DNA from: Verrucomicrobiota bacterium
GTDB taxonomy: Bacteria; Verrucomicrobiota; Verrucomicrobiia; Verrucomicrobiales; Verrucomicrobiaceae
Direction of reading: 5' to 3'
Assembly (NCBI GenBank): GCA_025360015.1
Contig: JANYCZ010000023.1
Location: 1 to 64,000 of the forward strand
Length of the DNA stretch: 64,000 nt
Position 1 is the stretch's first letter; each line of letters starts with the position of its first letter. Of the stretch, positions 9,045 to 18,241 are shown piece by piece. Under the pieces are notes generated by a model. The model was not told where the DNA came from. It searched no databases and was given only the letters and a program-made list of their open reading frames with translations. A program made the position numbers and the translations under genes.

Positions 9045-10472
9045 TCAAGGCGCGCGCGAGGAGGACTGCATGAGCTGCTCCAGCTCTGCCACGATCTCGG
9101 GCTTTTCGGCGGCGAGATTCGTTTCTTCGCCGATGTCGGTTTCGAGGTTGTAGAGGAGTTTTTCGAGGGCCTTGGGTTTGCCCTTGGCCTTTGCTTCACT
9201 GCCGCCGGTGTTGAGATGGATCAGTTTCCAAGGCCACTTCAGCACGGCGAGCTTGCCGCCTTGCTCGTTGAAGGCCCAGTAGAGATGCGAGTGCTGCTGC
9301 TGGCCTGCTTGGCCGAGCAGGGTGGGTGCGAAGGAGATGCCGTCGGTTTCGGTGGTGAGTTTCGTGCCGCTGAGCTCTGCCACGGTGGGCAGAAGATCTT
9401 GAAAGCCGCTGACGTGTTCGCTTACCGCGCCTGCTTTAACCTTGCCGGGCCACCAGGCGATGAAGGGTTCGCGGATGCCGCCGTCGGTGAGGTCGCGTTT
9501 GATGCCTTTGAAGTCGCCGTTGCTGTTGAAGAAGTCGCTTTGATGGCCGCCTTCCTGATGGGGGCCGTTGTCGCTGGAGAACATGACGAGGGTGTTTTCG
9601 GCGAGGCCGAGTTCTTTGAGGCGTGACAAGACCTTGCCGACTTCGTTGTCGAGGAAGCGCATGAACTGGGCAAAGCCTTTCTCGGCGTCGGGCCAGTCTT
9701 TGTCTTTGAACTCGCCGTAGTCCGGGGACTCCATGCCGTGGCCCAGAGGGGAGTTTTTGCCGGCTTCGTTGTTGGCGTGGGGGATGTTGAAGGCGTAGTA
9801 AAGGAAGAAGGGCTCTTTCGCTTGGGCGCGCTCGCCGAGATAGCGCTGCACATCGTCGGCGAGGAGCTGTGGGACCCAGGCTTTGCGGCCGTCCAGCGGG
9901 GCGACGCCGGTGCCGACCAGATCGCTGTCGGAATAGTCGTGGGCGTCTTTGGCTGAGCCGGGGATGACGGTGTTTGGCAGGTCTATGATCTTGCCGTTTC
10001 GAATGAGGGCCTTGGTGTAGAAGTTGTGGGCGTGGCTGGTGCCGACGTAGCCGAAGGACTCATCGAAGCCTTTGCGCTGGGGATCGTCCAGAGGCAGCGG
10101 TTTGCCGAGGCCGTATTTGCCGATGCAGGCGGTGTGGTAGCCAGCGGTCTTGAGCAGCCTGGGCAGGGTGAGGTCTTCGTCCGGAATGTGGCCTTCGCCA
10201 TTGCCGCGCACGCGGCAGTGGCCGGTGTGCAGGCCGGTCATAAGGACGCAGCGTGAAGGGGCGCATACGGTGCAGCCGGCGTAATGGCGGGTGAATTTCA
10301 TGCCCTCGGTGGCCATCTTGTCGAGATTGGGAGTGGTGAGTGTCTTCTGCCCGAAGCAACCAGCGTCGCCGTAGCCCATGTCATCGGCGAGGATGTAGAT
10401 GATGTTGGGTTTGTCAGCGGTGTGGGCGAGTCTGCCGAGGAGGAGGAAGGTTAGGATGAAAAGGGCTTTCAT
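9045..10472 (-). CDS. Secreted sulfatase (arylsulfatase family, Cys-type)
   Basis: A 475-residue type I sulfatase. A signal peptide (MKALFILTFLLLGRLAHTA) is followed at once by the metal-binding strand PNIIYILADDMGYGD (D30, D31). The maturation site is C70-A-P-S-R74, the CxPSR motif whose cysteine is converted to formylglycine; a maturation enzyme is not in this window. Other family landmarks are KYGLGKP, LYYAFNIPHANNE, VMFSSDNGPHQEGGH and a C-terminal NLETDIGEETNLA. It should hydrolyse sulfate esters on polysaccharides or glycoconjugates outside the cytoplasm, with the exact substrate unknown. Sulfatases are abundant in Planctomycetes and Verrucomicrobia. Confidence 0.94.
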   Translation of the reverse strand: MKALFILTFLLLGRLAHTADKPNIIYILADDMGYGDAGCFGQKTLTTPNLDKMATEGMKFTRHYAGCTVCAPSRCVLMTGLHTGHCRVRGNGEGHIPDEDLTLPRLLKTAGYHTACIGKYGLGKPLPLDDPQRKGFDESFGYVGTSHAHNFYTKALIRNGKIIDLPNTVIPGSAKDAHDYSDSDLVGTGVAPLDGRKAWVPQLLADDVQRYLGERAQAKEPFFLYYAFNIPHANNEAGKNSPLGHGMESPDYGEFKDKDWPDAEKGFAQFMRFLDNEVGKVLSRLKELGLAENTLVMFSSDNGPHQEGGHQSDFFNSNGDFKGIKRDLTDGGIREPFIAWWPGKVKAGAVSEHVSGFQDLLPTVAELSGTKLTTETDGISFAPTLLGQAGQQQHSHLYWAFNEQGGKLAVLKWPWKLIHLNTGGSEAKAKGKPKALEKLLYNLETDIGEETNLAAEKPEIVAELEQLMQSSSRAP

Positions 10473-10649
10473 GGAGTTGCATGCAAACGCTGGAACTCGT
10501 GAGTTGCTTCATGAAAAGAGGCTCTCTAGCGTGTGTGTGTCTGCATGCCGCCTGATCTGCTCTGTCGTGTCATGCGGATGGGGCGCAGCCGGAGAGGCAG
10601 CTGGAATACTTGCGGAAGCTGGCGCAGGGCTGTTGAATCACGAAATAGC

Positions 10650-11159
10650 ATGAAATTCATAAAATGGCTTTGGCAGAAGCTGCCTCCGAGGATCGGGAGG
10701 TTTTTGGAGGATGGACCTGAGACCATTATTGAGTCAAGATTTCCTCCAGAGCAGCTCCTGTGCTGCATCCGGGACTCTCTAAACAAGGTTGTCTCATGGA
10801 ATGACGGTTCTTCACGTGGCAGTGTGATTGGATTCACCCTTCGAATTCCCTGGGGCTCAGCATTCGTGAACGACAGCTTTGAACCCTTGTTTCGTGGAAG
10901 GATTGAAGAGGCCGAAGGTGGCAGCCGGATCATTGGGTGCATGTCACATAACCGATTCGTTCAGGTATTCATGGCTGTCTGGTGCGGCCTCATTCTTGTG
11001 TTTTCTGTTTTGATGGTTTGGACGGTCATCTTTCCACTGGCTGGCTGGGGACTGCTGTGGATGGCCAATGGCATTATCAGCTTGGGTGACCATTGTTCTC
11101 CAGATCGTAGAGAACGTATTCTCGAGGATTTGAGAAATTGCGCGGCGGGAACTCTTTGA
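10650..11159 (+). CDS. Hypothetical membrane protein
   Basis: A 169-residue protein when started at MKFIKWLWQKL; earlier in-frame ATGs (from 10533) add Arg/Cys-rich sequence that looks non-coding. The first 100 residues are soluble-looking and charged (RIGRFLEDGPETIIESRFPP, then SRGSVIGFTLRIPW). About residues 110-150 form two hydrophobic segments (VFMAVWCGLILVFSVLMVW and FPLAGWGLLWMANGII), ending in an Arg/Asp-rich tail. I do not recognise the family. A base composition somewhat less GC-rich than its neighbours is apparent by eye. A flavodoxin-like gene follows 32 bases downstream on the same strand. Confidence 0.6.
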   Translation: MKFIKWLWQKLPPRIGRFLEDGPETIIESRFPPEQLLCCIRDSLNKVVSWNDGSSRGSVIGFTLRIPWGSAFVNDSFEPLFRGRIEEAEGGSRIIGCMSHNRFVQVFMAVWCGLILVFSVLMVWTVIFPLAGWGLLWMANGIISLGDHCSPDRRERILEDLRNCAAGTL

Positions 11160-11191
11160 CACTTGCGAGGTGCAGGCATCCAACTCCAATC

Positions 11192-11770
11192 ATGAACCAA
11201 ATCCTTGTCCTCTATCATTCCCGCAGCGGCAATGTCGCCAAGATGGCTGCGTTGGTGGCTGAGGGTGCACAGCAGGTGTCGGAGACTGAGGTGAGGGTGC
11301 GGCATGTGGATGAAGCGACTGCCGACGATGTTGTGTGGTGTGATGGGCTTGCGGTGGGGAGTCCCACGAACATGGGTATTCTGTCGTGGAAGATGAAACG
11401 TTTTTGGGACGAGACGATGGCGGACAAGTGGCTGGAGGTGGATGGGAAGATCGCGTGTGCTTTCAGCAGTGCGGGCGGCTGGGGCGGCGGCATGGAGCTT
11501 GCCTGCCAGTCCATTCTCACGGTGCTGATGAACTTCGGCTTCCTCGTCTTCGGCGTCACGGATTACTCGGGGAAGAAGATGACGCTGCATTATGGGGCGG
11601 TGGCTTCCAAGGCACCGCGTGAGGAGGAGACTCAGGAGGCCTGCCGGATTCTGGGGCGTCGGCTGGCGGAATGGACGGCGCTGTATGTGCATGGGCGCAA
11701 GGATCATAATCCGCTGACGAAGGGTGTGAAGCGGTTGTGTCCGAGTGATTTTGATGACAGCAAGGCCTGA
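11192..11770 (+). CDS. Flavodoxin-fold NAD(P)H oxidoreductase (WrbA-like)
   Basis: A 192-residue flavodoxin-fold protein. The start MNQILVLYHSRSGNV at 11192 gives the normal FMN-phosphate loop immediately (YHSRSGNVAKMAALVAEGA); the longer frame to 11138 has no supporting content. Further landmarks are DGLAVGSPTNMGILSWKMKR (second flavin loop) and FSSAGGWGGGMELACQSIL (third loop), the order seen in WrbA and related quinone reductases. The family binds FMN and reduces quinones or related electron acceptors using NAD(P)H. Length is close to WrbA. It sits between an unknown membrane protein and a P-loop kinase-like gene, all on one strand with short gaps. Confidence 0.85.
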   Translation: MNQILVLYHSRSGNVAKMAALVAEGAQQVSETEVRVRHVDEATADDVVWCDGLAVGSPTNMGILSWKMKRFWDETMADKWLEVDGKIACAFSSAGGWGGGMELACQSILTVLMNFGFLVFGVTDYSGKKMTLHYGAVASKAPREEETQEACRILGRRLAEWTALYVHGRKDHNPLTKGVKRLCPSDFDDSKA

Positions 11771-11787
11771 GGTGCTTTAATGGTTTT

Positions 11788-12501
11788 ATGACACCCACAC
11801 TCTGCATTCTCGGTGGCTGTAATGGGGCAGGCAAAACCACGCTCGCGCGCAAGCTGCTGCCGCGCCTCGGACTGATGAGGTTTCTCAATGCCGATGAGAT
11901 TGCACGTGGTCTCTCGCCGTTGGATCCTAGCCTTACAGCTTTCAAGGCGGGGAGGCTGCTGATTGAGGAGGCGCGCGGTTTGATCGCGGCCAAGGCGAGC
12001 TTTGCCATTGAATCCACGCTCAGTGGCAAAACGTATGTGGCCATGATTCGGGAGGCGAAGACACAGGGCTACCGCTTTCTGCTGCACTACATCATGATTG
12101 GCTCGGGCGATCAGGCCGTCGGGCGCGTGGCGCTGCGGGTAAAAATCGGCGGCCATCACGTGCCTGAGGAGGATGTGCGTCGCCGGTTTGAGAGGAGCAG
12201 GAAGCATTTCATCGCGGATTATGTGCCACTTGCCGATGAGTGGGTGCTGTGGGACAATGCCTCGCCGCCGCATCGTCGGATCGCTGACAGCAGCACGCAC
12301 AACCTCGAACAACTCCAAATCATGCTTGCTTCCACCCAACTTCAGGAGGTTCCGCCGATGGACATGTCGGAGATGGTGCGCATTGGCCTCGAAGCCAGCC
12401 GGGTGGCTACGGAGGAAATGCTCGACTACTACAAGCGGATGGGAATCAAGGTGACGCCGCAGATGACGCTGATGCCGGAGGAAGCCGAAAAGGGTGAGTA
12501 G
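11788..12501 (+). CDS. Zeta-toxin-like P-loop kinase
   Basis: A 237-residue P-loop protein. The Walker A motif is GGCNGAGKTTLARKL at residues 9-23. It is followed by FLNADEIARGLSPLDP and FAIESTLSGKTYV, the arrangement of the zeta-toxin/AAA kinase family, where the conserved Asp and Glu position substrate. The last 50 residues are a charged extension (PPMDMSEMVRIGLEASRV). Zeta toxins phosphorylate UDP-N-acetylglucosamine, but many chromosomal relatives have no toxin role. No epsilon-type antitoxin is next to it; the neighbours are a flavodoxin and a DUF2809 gene. I therefore call it a zeta-like kinase of unknown substrate. Confidence 0.8.
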   Translation: MTPTLCILGGCNGAGKTTLARKLLPRLGLMRFLNADEIARGLSPLDPSLTAFKAGRLLIEEARGLIAAKASFAIESTLSGKTYVAMIREAKTQGYRFLLHYIMIGSGDQAVGRVALRVKIGGHHVPEEDVRRRFERSRKHFIADYVPLADEWVLWDNASPPHRRIADSSTHNLEQLQIMLASTQLQEVPPMDMSEMVRIGLEASRVATEEMLDYYKRMGIKVTPQMTLMPEEAEKGE

Positions 12502-12506
12502 CAAGC

Positions 12507-12932
12507 GTGCACCGTAACCGGCTGTTGCAAACGGTGGCGCTCGCCATAGTTCTTGGTACGGGCCTGCTGTGGAGATCCCGCTTTCTGCCTTTGTCGCCTT
12601 TTCTCTCCAAATACGGCGGTGATGCACTGTGGGCGCATGCCATCTTTCTGGGCGCAGGGCTTTGCTTTCGTCATGCGTCCACATTGCAGATCACGCTGAT
12701 CGCACTTGGCTTCGCATGGGGAATCGAGTTTTCGCAATTGTATCATGCACCCTGGCTCGACCAGCTTCGCAGCAGCCTGCCAGGGCGGCTTGTTCTTGGT
12801 TCGACCTTCAATGCGCCGGACTTGCTGGCGTATGGGGTCGGAATCGCTTTGGGTGCTGCGGTGGAGTGCGTTCGCAGCAGGCGCTCGAAAGCTGCGGTGG
12901 TTGGTGGCAAGAGCAGGGAAGAATTCAAGTGA
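12507..12932 (+). CDS. DUF2809-family membrane protein
   Basis: A 141-residue integral membrane protein starting with GTG at 12507, five bases after the stop of the kinase gene, so the two are probably translated from one message. It has four hydrophobic segments: AIVLGTGLLWRS, WAHAIFLGAGLCF, ITLIALGFAWGIEFSQLYH and LLAYGVGIALGAAVECV. The patterns SRFLPLSP-x-x-x-KYGGDALWA and FAWGIEFSQLYHAPWLD are typical of the DUF2809 family. A basic Ser/Lys-rich tail follows the last segment. The role of the family is unknown. Confidence 0.8.
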   Translation: MHRNRLLQTVALAIVLGTGLLWRSRFLPLSPFLSKYGGDALWAHAIFLGAGLCFRHASTLQITLIALGFAWGIEFSQLYHAPWLDQLRSSLPGRLVLGSTFNAPDLLAYGVGIALGAAVECVRSRRSKAAVVGGKSREEFK

Positions 12933-12984
12933 TCTACTAACGAAGTCCCATCGACAAACTCAGGAATAGCCACCTTGTTCAGTC

Positions 12985-13476
12985 ATGTCTCCTCTGATGG
13001 CTCTCATTGCGCTTGGCGTCCTGCTCGGAACTCTCGTATTCATCATTGCACTGATCGCCAAGAAGCAAGGCCTTGCCATGCTTGCACTGCCATGTCCGTT
13101 GCTCATCTTGCTATGGCTGGTGCTGGCGAGCACGCCTCCAGACGCGGAGGCAGAATGCGAACGACTCTTTGGTGAGGAAGTGCGACTGCATGCCAAGGAA
13201 CTTCGAAGTTTGAAGCCTCTCGGCATGGATGGTTTTCTTCTGACTTTCCAGATTTCGCCGCAGGACTTCTATCACCTCATCAAACCGGCGTTTTCAATGG
13301 AGTTGCTTGGTGGTATCAGCTTTTTCGGCCGAGAATCAAGGCCAGAAGGCTGGCCGAAGGCGCTTGAGACGATGGACGAATGCCTGCGACGCGAAGTCGG
13401 CGAAGATAATTTACTTCTCTATTATGACGACGCCAAACAGACCGTTTATGCTTCGTTCCGATACTGGGGTTGGTAA
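12985..13476 (+). CDS. Hypothetical membrane-anchored protein
   Basis: A 163-residue protein. Two N-terminal hydrophobic segments (LMALIALGVLLGTLVFIIAL and LAMLALPCPLLILLWLVLA) are followed by a soluble domain of about 110 residues rich in acidic and aromatic residues (EAECERLFGEEVRLHAKE, then FLLTFQISPQDFYHLIKP). The end is YDDAKQTVYASFRYWGW. I do not recognise a family. It is convergent with clpB, separated by two strong hairpins. Confidence 0.62.
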   Translation: MSPLMALIALGVLLGTLVFIIALIAKKQGLAMLALPCPLLILLWLVLASTPPDAEAECERLFGEEVRLHAKELRSLKPLGMDGFLLTFQISPQDFYHLIKPAFSMELLGGISFFGRESRPEGWPKALETMDECLRREVGEDNLLLYYDDAKQTVYASFRYWGW

Positions 13477-13480
13477 CAGC

Positions 13481-13517
13481 ACGACGCCCCCAACAGCATA
13501 TGCTGGAGGGGCTTCGT
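13481..13517. terminator. Long hairpin between convergent genes
   Basis: The arms ACGACGCCCC (13481-13490) and GGGGCTTCGT (13508-13517) pair in nine of ten positions. They enclose the palindrome CAGCATATGCTG. No U-run follows on either strand, so a rho-independent role is only likely, not shown. It lies just past the stop of the hypothetical gene and could end transcription from either side. Confidence 0.5.
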
Positions 13518-13534
13518 GGTTTGAGGTGCTGGCG

Positions 13535-13562
13535 GAGTGCTGCGGAATAAATTCCGCGCTCC
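13535..13562 (-). terminator. GCGGAAT-type palindrome after clpB
   Basis: A near-perfect hairpin with core GCGGAATAAATTCCGC (13542-13557) and outer GGAG/CTCC pairs starts two bases beyond the clpB stop codon. It probably acts as a terminator or as a protective 3' end of the clpB message. Its palindromic form also suits a dispersed intergenic repeat of the REP kind. Confidence 0.45.
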
Positions 13563-13563
13563 G

Positions 13564-16149
13564 TTACTTCTTCTCAAACACCGGTTTCCCGCTTTTCATC
13601 ACGGCGGTGATGTGATCGCCGTCTTTGAAGCCGCCTTCGAGGACGGCGAGGGAGAGGGGATCGAGGAGATGTTTTTGGATGGCGCGTTTGAGGGGGCGGG
13701 CGCCGTAAACGGGATCGAAGCCGGCGTCGGCGAGGTAGCGGGTGGTGTCGTCGGTGACGGTGAGGTGGATGTTCTGCTTGGCGAGGCGATCAATGACGCG
13801 CAGGAGCTGGATCTTGACGATTTGATCGAGCTGTTCGGCATCGAGGCGGTCGAAGATGACGATCTCGTCGATGCGGTTGAGGAACTCGGGGCGGAAGAAC
13901 TGCTTGAGGCTGTCGCGCACGAGGGCATCGCGCTGCTCAGGATTGCTGACGTCCTGGATGGCGTTGCTGCCGATGTTGCTGGTCATGATGAGGACCGTGT
14001 TTTTGAAATCGACCGTGCGGCCCTGGCCGTCGGTGATGCGGCCGTCGTCGAGGACTTGCAGCAGGACGTTGAAGACATCGGGGTGGGCTTTTTCGACTTC
14101 ATCGAAGAGCACGACGCTGTAGGGGCGGCGGCGGACGGTTTCGCTGAGCTGGCCGCCTTCTTCGTAACCGACGTAGCCGGGAGGCGCGCCGATGAGGCGG
14201 CTGACGCTGTGCTTCTCCATGTATTCGCTCATGTCGATGCGGGTCATGGCGGTGTCGTCGTCGAAGAGGAATTCGGCGAGGGCTTTGCAGAGCTCGGTCT
14301 TCCCGACGCCGGTGGGACCGAGGAAGAGGAAACTGCCGATGGGGCGGTTCTCATCCTGAATGCCGGCACGTGCACGGCGCACGGCATTGCTGACGGCGTG
14401 GATGGCGTCCTTCTGGCCGATGACGCGCTGGCTGAGGCGCTCCTCCATTTTGACGAGCTTGGAGCGCTCGCCTTCCTGGAGGCGTGAAACGGGGATGCCC
14501 GTCCAGTTGGCAACGACGCGGGCGATGTCGTCCTCGGTGACTTCTTCGCGCAGCAAGGCATGAGCGGCGCGGGGCTGCGAGGCTTCGACGGGGGCGGCGC
14601 TGAGTTTCTTTTCGAGATCGGGGATGAGGCCGTATTGGATCTCGCCGGCACGACCGAAGTCGCCACGGCGCTGGGCTTGTTCTTGTTCGGTGCGCAGGCG
14701 GTCGATCTCTTCCTTCACTTTGCGTCCGGCATCGACGGATTCCTTTTCCTTCATCCACTGCGCTTTGAGGGCAGAGGAGTTTTCTTTGAGATCAGCGATC
14801 TCTTTGTCGAGTTTGACGAGGCGGGCTTTGGAGGCAGCGTCCTTTTCCTTTTTCAGGGCCTGGCGTTCCATCTCGCCCTGCATGACCTGACGTTCGAGGA
14901 CGTCGATCTCGGTGGGCATGGAGTCGAGCTCGATCTTGATGCGGCTGGCGGCTTCGTCCACGAGATCGATGGCCTTGTCCGGCAGGAAGCGGTCGGTGAT
15001 GTAGCGATTGCTCAGCGTGGCGGCGGCGATGATGGCACCGTCTTGAATGCGCACGCCGTGGTGGACTTCATAGCGCTCCTTCAAACCGCGCAGGATGGCG
15101 ATGGTGTCTTCCACGCTGGGTTCGCCGACTTTCACGGGCTGGAAGCGACGCTCCAGTGCCGGGTCTTTCTCGATGTATTTGCGATATTCGTCGAGCGTGG
15201 TCGCGCCGATGCAGCGGAGTTCGCCACGGGCGAGCTGGGGCTTGAGGAGATTGCCCGCATCCATGGCGCCTTCGCCTTTGCCAGCGCCGACGATGGTGTG
15301 GAGTTCGTCGATGAAGAGAATGATTTCGCCATCGCTGGAAGTGACTTCTTTGAGGAAGGCTTTGAGGCGCTCTTCGAACTCGCCACGGAACTTGGCCCCG
15401 GCCATCATGCCGCCGAGATCCATGCTGATGAGTTTTTTGCCCTTGAGGGAATCGGGCACGTCACCGGCGACAATACGGCGAGCGAGGCCTTCGGCGATGG
15501 CGGTCTTGCCGACGCCGGGCTCGCCGATGAGGACGGGGTTGTTCTTGGTGCGGCGGCTGAGGACCTGCATGACGCGGCGGATTTCTTCATCGCGACCGAT
15601 GACGGGATCGATCTTGCCCTGCTTGGCGCGTGCGGTGAGGTCGGTGCCGTATTTTTCGAGGGTCTGGTATTTGCCCTCGGGGTCCTGATCCACCACGCGC
15701 TGGCTGCCGCGCACGGCGGTGAGGGCTTTGGAAACGGTGTCGTAGCTGAGGCCGGCCTGCTTGAGCGGATCGGAGAGCTCGGTCTTGGTTTTGAAGAGGG
15801 CGAGGATGACGTGCTCGACGCTGAGGTATTCGTCCTTGAGCTTTTTCTGCTCGTCCTCGGCCTTGGTCATGAGATCACGCATCTCATTGGAGAGATGCAG
15901 GCCGCTGGTGCCGCCGCTGACTTTGGGCTGGCGTGCTAGAAGAGCTTCGACGGTGGCCTTCAGGCCTTGAGCCGCGTCTGGATTGACTGCGGCCTTTTCA
16001 AAGAGAGGCGTGGCGATGCCCCCTTCCTGCTCAAGCAGGGCGAGGATGAGGTGCGCAGGCTTCAGCTCCTGGTGTTCATGGCGCGTGGCGATGGACTGGG
16101 AGGCGTTGAAGGCTTCCTGCAGCTTAACGGTGAATTTTTCGGGGGACAT
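13564..16149 (-). CDS. clpB: ATP-dependent disaggregase ClpB
   Basis: A full-length 861-residue ClpB/Hsp104, the hexameric chaperone that pulls proteins out of aggregates together with DnaK. Order: two Clp N-repeats (residues 1-145), AAA module 1 with Walker [16 protein letters not shown] near residue 207 and Walker [10 protein letters not shown], a middle coiled-coil domain (about 400-530, rich in Lys/Glu/Gln), AAA module 2 with Walker [17 protein letters not shown] near residue 610 and Walker [14 protein letters not shown], then the C-terminal D2 small domain ([17 protein letters not shown]). The middle domain and absence of a ClpP-binding IGF loop distinguish it from ClpA/ClpC. No CIRCE element or clear heat-shock promoter was recognised upstream. 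Confidence 0.97.
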   Translation of the reverse strand: MSPEKFTVKLQEAFNASQSIATRHEHQELKPAHLILALLEQEGGIATPLFEKAAVNPDAAQGLKATVEALLARQPKVSGGTSGLHLSNEMRDLMTKAEDEQKKLKDEYLSVEHVILALFKTKTELSDPLKQAGLSYDTVSKALTAVRGSQRVVDQDPEGKYQTLEKYGTDLTARAKQGKIDPVIGRDEEIRRVMQVLSRRTKNNPVLIGEPGVGKTAIAEGLARRIVAGDVPDSLKGKKLISMDLGGMMAGAKFRGEFEERLKAFLKEVTSSDGEIILFIDELHTIVGAGKGEGAMDAGNLLKPQLARGELRCIGATTLDEYRKYIEKDPALERRFQPVKVGEPSVEDTIAILRGLKERYEVHHGVRIQDGAIIAAATLSNRYITDRFLPDKAIDLVDEAASRIKIELDSMPTEIDVLERQVMQGEMERQALKKEKDAASKARLVKLDKEIADLKENSSALKAQWMKEKESVDAGRKVKEEIDRLRTEQEQAQRRGDFGRAGEIQYGLIPDLEKKLSAAPVEASQPRAAHALLREEVTEDDIARVVANWTGIPVSRLQEGERSKLVKMEERLSQRVIGQKDAIHAVSNAVRRARAGIQDENRPIGSFLFLGPTGVGKTELCKALAEFLFDDDTAMTRIDMSEYMEKHSVSRLIGAPPGYVGYEEGGQLSETVRRRPYSVVLFDEVEKAHPDVFNVLLQVLDDGRITDGQGRTVDFKNTVLIMTSNIGSNAIQDVSNPEQRDALVRDSLKQFFRPEFLNRIDEIVIFDRLDAEQLDQIVKIQLLRVIDRLAKQNIHLTVTDDTTRYLADAGFDPVYGARPLKRAIQKHLLDPLSLAVLEGGFKDGDHITAVMKSGKPVFEKK

Positions 16150-16668
16150 GGTTGATGGGAGAAGGGTGGTTTCTCTGACTCTCTTGCTGGAAGCATGCCA
16201 CAGCAGGGGGGTGGGCTGCTACGCCTGATTTGTCGAGGTTGGGGCTCTTTTGATACGTTTGGCGGGCACCGTTTGAGTGCATCGCTGTCGCAGTCAAAAG
16301 GCCGAAGTGGCACAGGTGTGCTGGCCCAATCTGACGCTCGCCTGAAGGGTGCTGGGCCAAGCACGGCTGTCGAGAGTCTGGGGTGGTGTCGGAGCGCTGG
16401 CTGGTCATGGTCAAGTGCGAGGCGGGGCTTTTTGCAGACGCTGCTGGTCAGTGCAGAGTGTGGCGGAGCGCTGGGTTTGCTTGCCGGTCATGATTTCCGG
16501 TACCCAGGGGAGCACTCGCTAAAGCTCGGCACCCTTGGGCTATATTACGGAAGGCCGTTGGCCTTCAAGACAAGGACGTCAGTCTGTTATGCAAGTCTCA
16601 ATAGGACTTCTACAGCCACGTTCTTTGAGGCTGGAACAACCGTATTTAAGCGCTTCAATAGAGGCATC
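16150..16668. other. Non-coding stretch upstream of clpB
   Basis: About 520 bases with no gene I can support. A plus-strand frame runs through it from 16195 into the small gene at 16669, but its first 158 codons give Ser/Gly-rich low-complexity sequence without homology signal. The clpB promoter must lie in the first 100 bases. No sigma-54 site, CIRCE or riboswitch-like fold was recognised. Confidence 0.5.
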
Positions 16669-16917
16669 ATGAAACACTGGCTGTTTATTTATCGAGAAGA
16701 CCGCGAGGCCTATTGTGATCCAGATTATGGATGGGAAAATCGCACTGTGATGGACGACAAAACATTTCCTTCCGACACGACCGACTGGGAGATTTTGGAG
16801 GCCGCACGTAGTCGTGAAGTGAAGGATTTGGTGGAAGATCGCAACACCTGCAGTCATGGGAGCCTTAACCGGGTGCTGTTGCGGGTCATTCAGCTTGCCC
16901 GGGAGATGCCGCTTTAA
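16669..16917 (+). CDS. Small hypothetical protein
   Basis: An 82-residue acidic protein starting MKHWLFIYREDREAYCDPDY. A GAGG ribosome-binding motif at 16661-16664 sits about four to five bases before this ATG, and the sequence before it in the same frame looks non-coding, so the internal start is favoured. The composition is protein-like (many Asp, Glu, Trp and Tyr, low Pro/Gly). I do not recognise a family. It could be a domesticated or stand-alone remnant, since both flanks are gene-poor. Confidence 0.55.
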   Translation: MKHWLFIYREDREAYCDPDYGWENRTVMDDKTFPSDTTDWEILEAARSREVKDLVEDRNTCSHGSLNRVLLRVIQLAREMPL

Positions 16918-16946
16918 ATCCGGCGTCACTGAGCCAGGTAAAAGGC

Positions 16947-17144
16947 TAGAGCATTTAAATTATTTTGCAGCCTAGGGAGTTGGTGGAGCCGAAGGCTGGC
17001 GCAGATAGTGGCTCCCATGGTACTCCGTGCGGTTCCCAGCGTGCCCGATGGCCCAGAAGCCGCATAGAGGACTGTGCCGGCCACTTTGCTGGCACCCTCG
17101 TGATACCCTCCTCGGCTGGCTATCGTATTATTTAATATGCTCTA
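16947..17144. repeat. 198-bp element bounded by inverted repeats
   Basis: The left end TAGAGCATTTAAATTATT (from 16947) and the inverse of the right end TAGAGCATATTAAATAAT (to 17144) share eight perfect bases, then an AT-rich imperfect match. The interior is GC-rich and non-coding. The layout is like a small non-autonomous mobile element or a large imperfect stem, lying in the 316-base gap between the small gene and the methyltransferase. No clear target duplication is visible beyond a possible dinucleotide TA. Confidence 0.4.
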
Positions 17145-17233
17145 ACATTTGCCCATGAAGTGCCATGGCCCGGGTTTTGTGCTGAAGCGCTGGGCGGTTA
17201 AGGGGCCGGTATACTGATCGCGCAGCGCGGTGC

Positions 17234-18241
17234 TTACTTGATGCCGATGACCATGGAATCGGGGCCGACGAGATGCTCGACGCGGCAGTGGGTGAAGCCG
17301 GCTTGCTGCATCCAGCCGATGCAGTCGGCGCCGGTGTAGTCGAAGCCACCGGGGGTTTCGATGAGCATGTTCAGGCTCATGAGCAGGCCGAAGGCGTTTT
17401 CTTTGCGTGCATCGTCGATGATGGAGTCATAGACGACCACCGCACCACCTGTTGGCAGGGCGGCGTGGGCCTTGCGCAGGAGCATGTGCTTGGTGGCGAG
17501 ATCCCAGTCGTGTAGGATGTGGCCGAAGAGCAGGACGTCGGCGTGGGGCAGATCATCGGTGAAGAAGCTGCCGCCGGCAAAGCGCACGCGGGCGTCCAGG
17601 GCGTTTGCGAGGATGTACTCTTCGAAGATGGGGCCGACTTCGGGGAGATCAAAACCGATGCCTTGCAGGTGTGGGTGCGCCAGGGTGATCTGCGTCACCA
17701 GATCTCCCTGCGCGGTGCCAATGTCCGCACAGCTCCGATATTCGGCCCATGGGAATTTTTGGGCGATGGCCATGTTGGCACCACGGCTCACGCCGGACAT
17801 CGCGTGGAGGAACTGGCGCAGCTTGGCCGGGTCGGCGTAGAGCGCGGTGAAGGGATCGTGGCCGCCTTTGGATTCGTTTTGGGATTCACCGGTGCGCACG
17901 GCTGTGGTCAGGCTGCCCCAGAAGGGGTAGAGGCGATGGTTTGCCATCTCCAGCATGCCGCCGATGTAGGAAGGCTTGCCCTTGTCCAAAAAGAACTCGG
18001 TCTCTGGGGTGTTGCTGTAGGTGCCATCGTCTGAGCGCTGGAGGAAGCCGAGTGCCACCAGTGCATCCAGAAAGTCGCGTGCACCGCGTGGATGCAAGCC
18101 CAAGCGGCCTTGCAGTGTGGCGAGATCGCCCGGGTGCTTCGCGAGTTCGGTGAAGATCTCCATCTCGACCGCGCTGAGCAGCGTCTTGGAGCTCCAGAAG
18201 GCGAGACCGGTTTGCAGGATATGATCAGGAGTCAAGGGCAT
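17234..18241 (-). CDS. SAM-dependent O-methyltransferase (family 2 type)
   Basis: A 335-residue methyltransferase with the two-part build of plant-type and antibiotic-type O-methyltransferases. The N-terminal winged-helix dimerisation domain (residues 1-95) includes [27 protein letters not shown] helices and the [20 protein letters not shown] turn. The catalytic domain binds SAM at [15 protein letters not shown] and [20 protein letters not shown] carries the His usually acting as catalytic base in this family, and [13 protein letters not shown] is the post-motif strand. The acceptor is unknown. No biosynthetic partner genes flank it: downstream lies the inverted-repeat element, upstream a 278-base non-coding gap and then divergent lemA. 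Confidence 0.88.
   Translation of the reverse strand: MPLTPDHILQTGLAFWSSKTLLSAVEMEIFTELAKHPGDLATLQGRLGLHPRGARDFLDALVALGFLQRSDDGTYSNTPETEFFLDKGKPSYIGGMLEMANHRLYPFWGSLTTAVRTGESQNESKGGHDPFTALYADPAKLRQFLHAMSGVSRGANMAIAQKFPWAEYRSCADIGTAQGDLVTQITLAHPHLQGIGFDLPEVGPIFEEYILANALDARVRFAGGSFFTDDLPHADVLLFGHILHDWDLATKHMLLRKAHAALPTGGAVVVYDSIIDDARKENAFGLLMSLNMLIETPGGFDYTGADCIGWMQQAGFTHCRVEHLVGPDSMVIGIK

Noticed and set aside
10575..10635. Short frame reading CHADGAQPERQLEYLRKLAQ, SHOCT-like, just before the hypothetical gene at 10650
   Set aside because: No start codon and only about 25 codons before a stop; too short to support as a gene or remnant, although the sequence looks protein-like.
13537..15939. 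Plus-strand frames of 316 and 459 codons across clpB (13537-14487, 14560-15939)
   Set aside because: They are antisense to conserved ClpB motifs and have the biased composition of GC-rich shadow frames.
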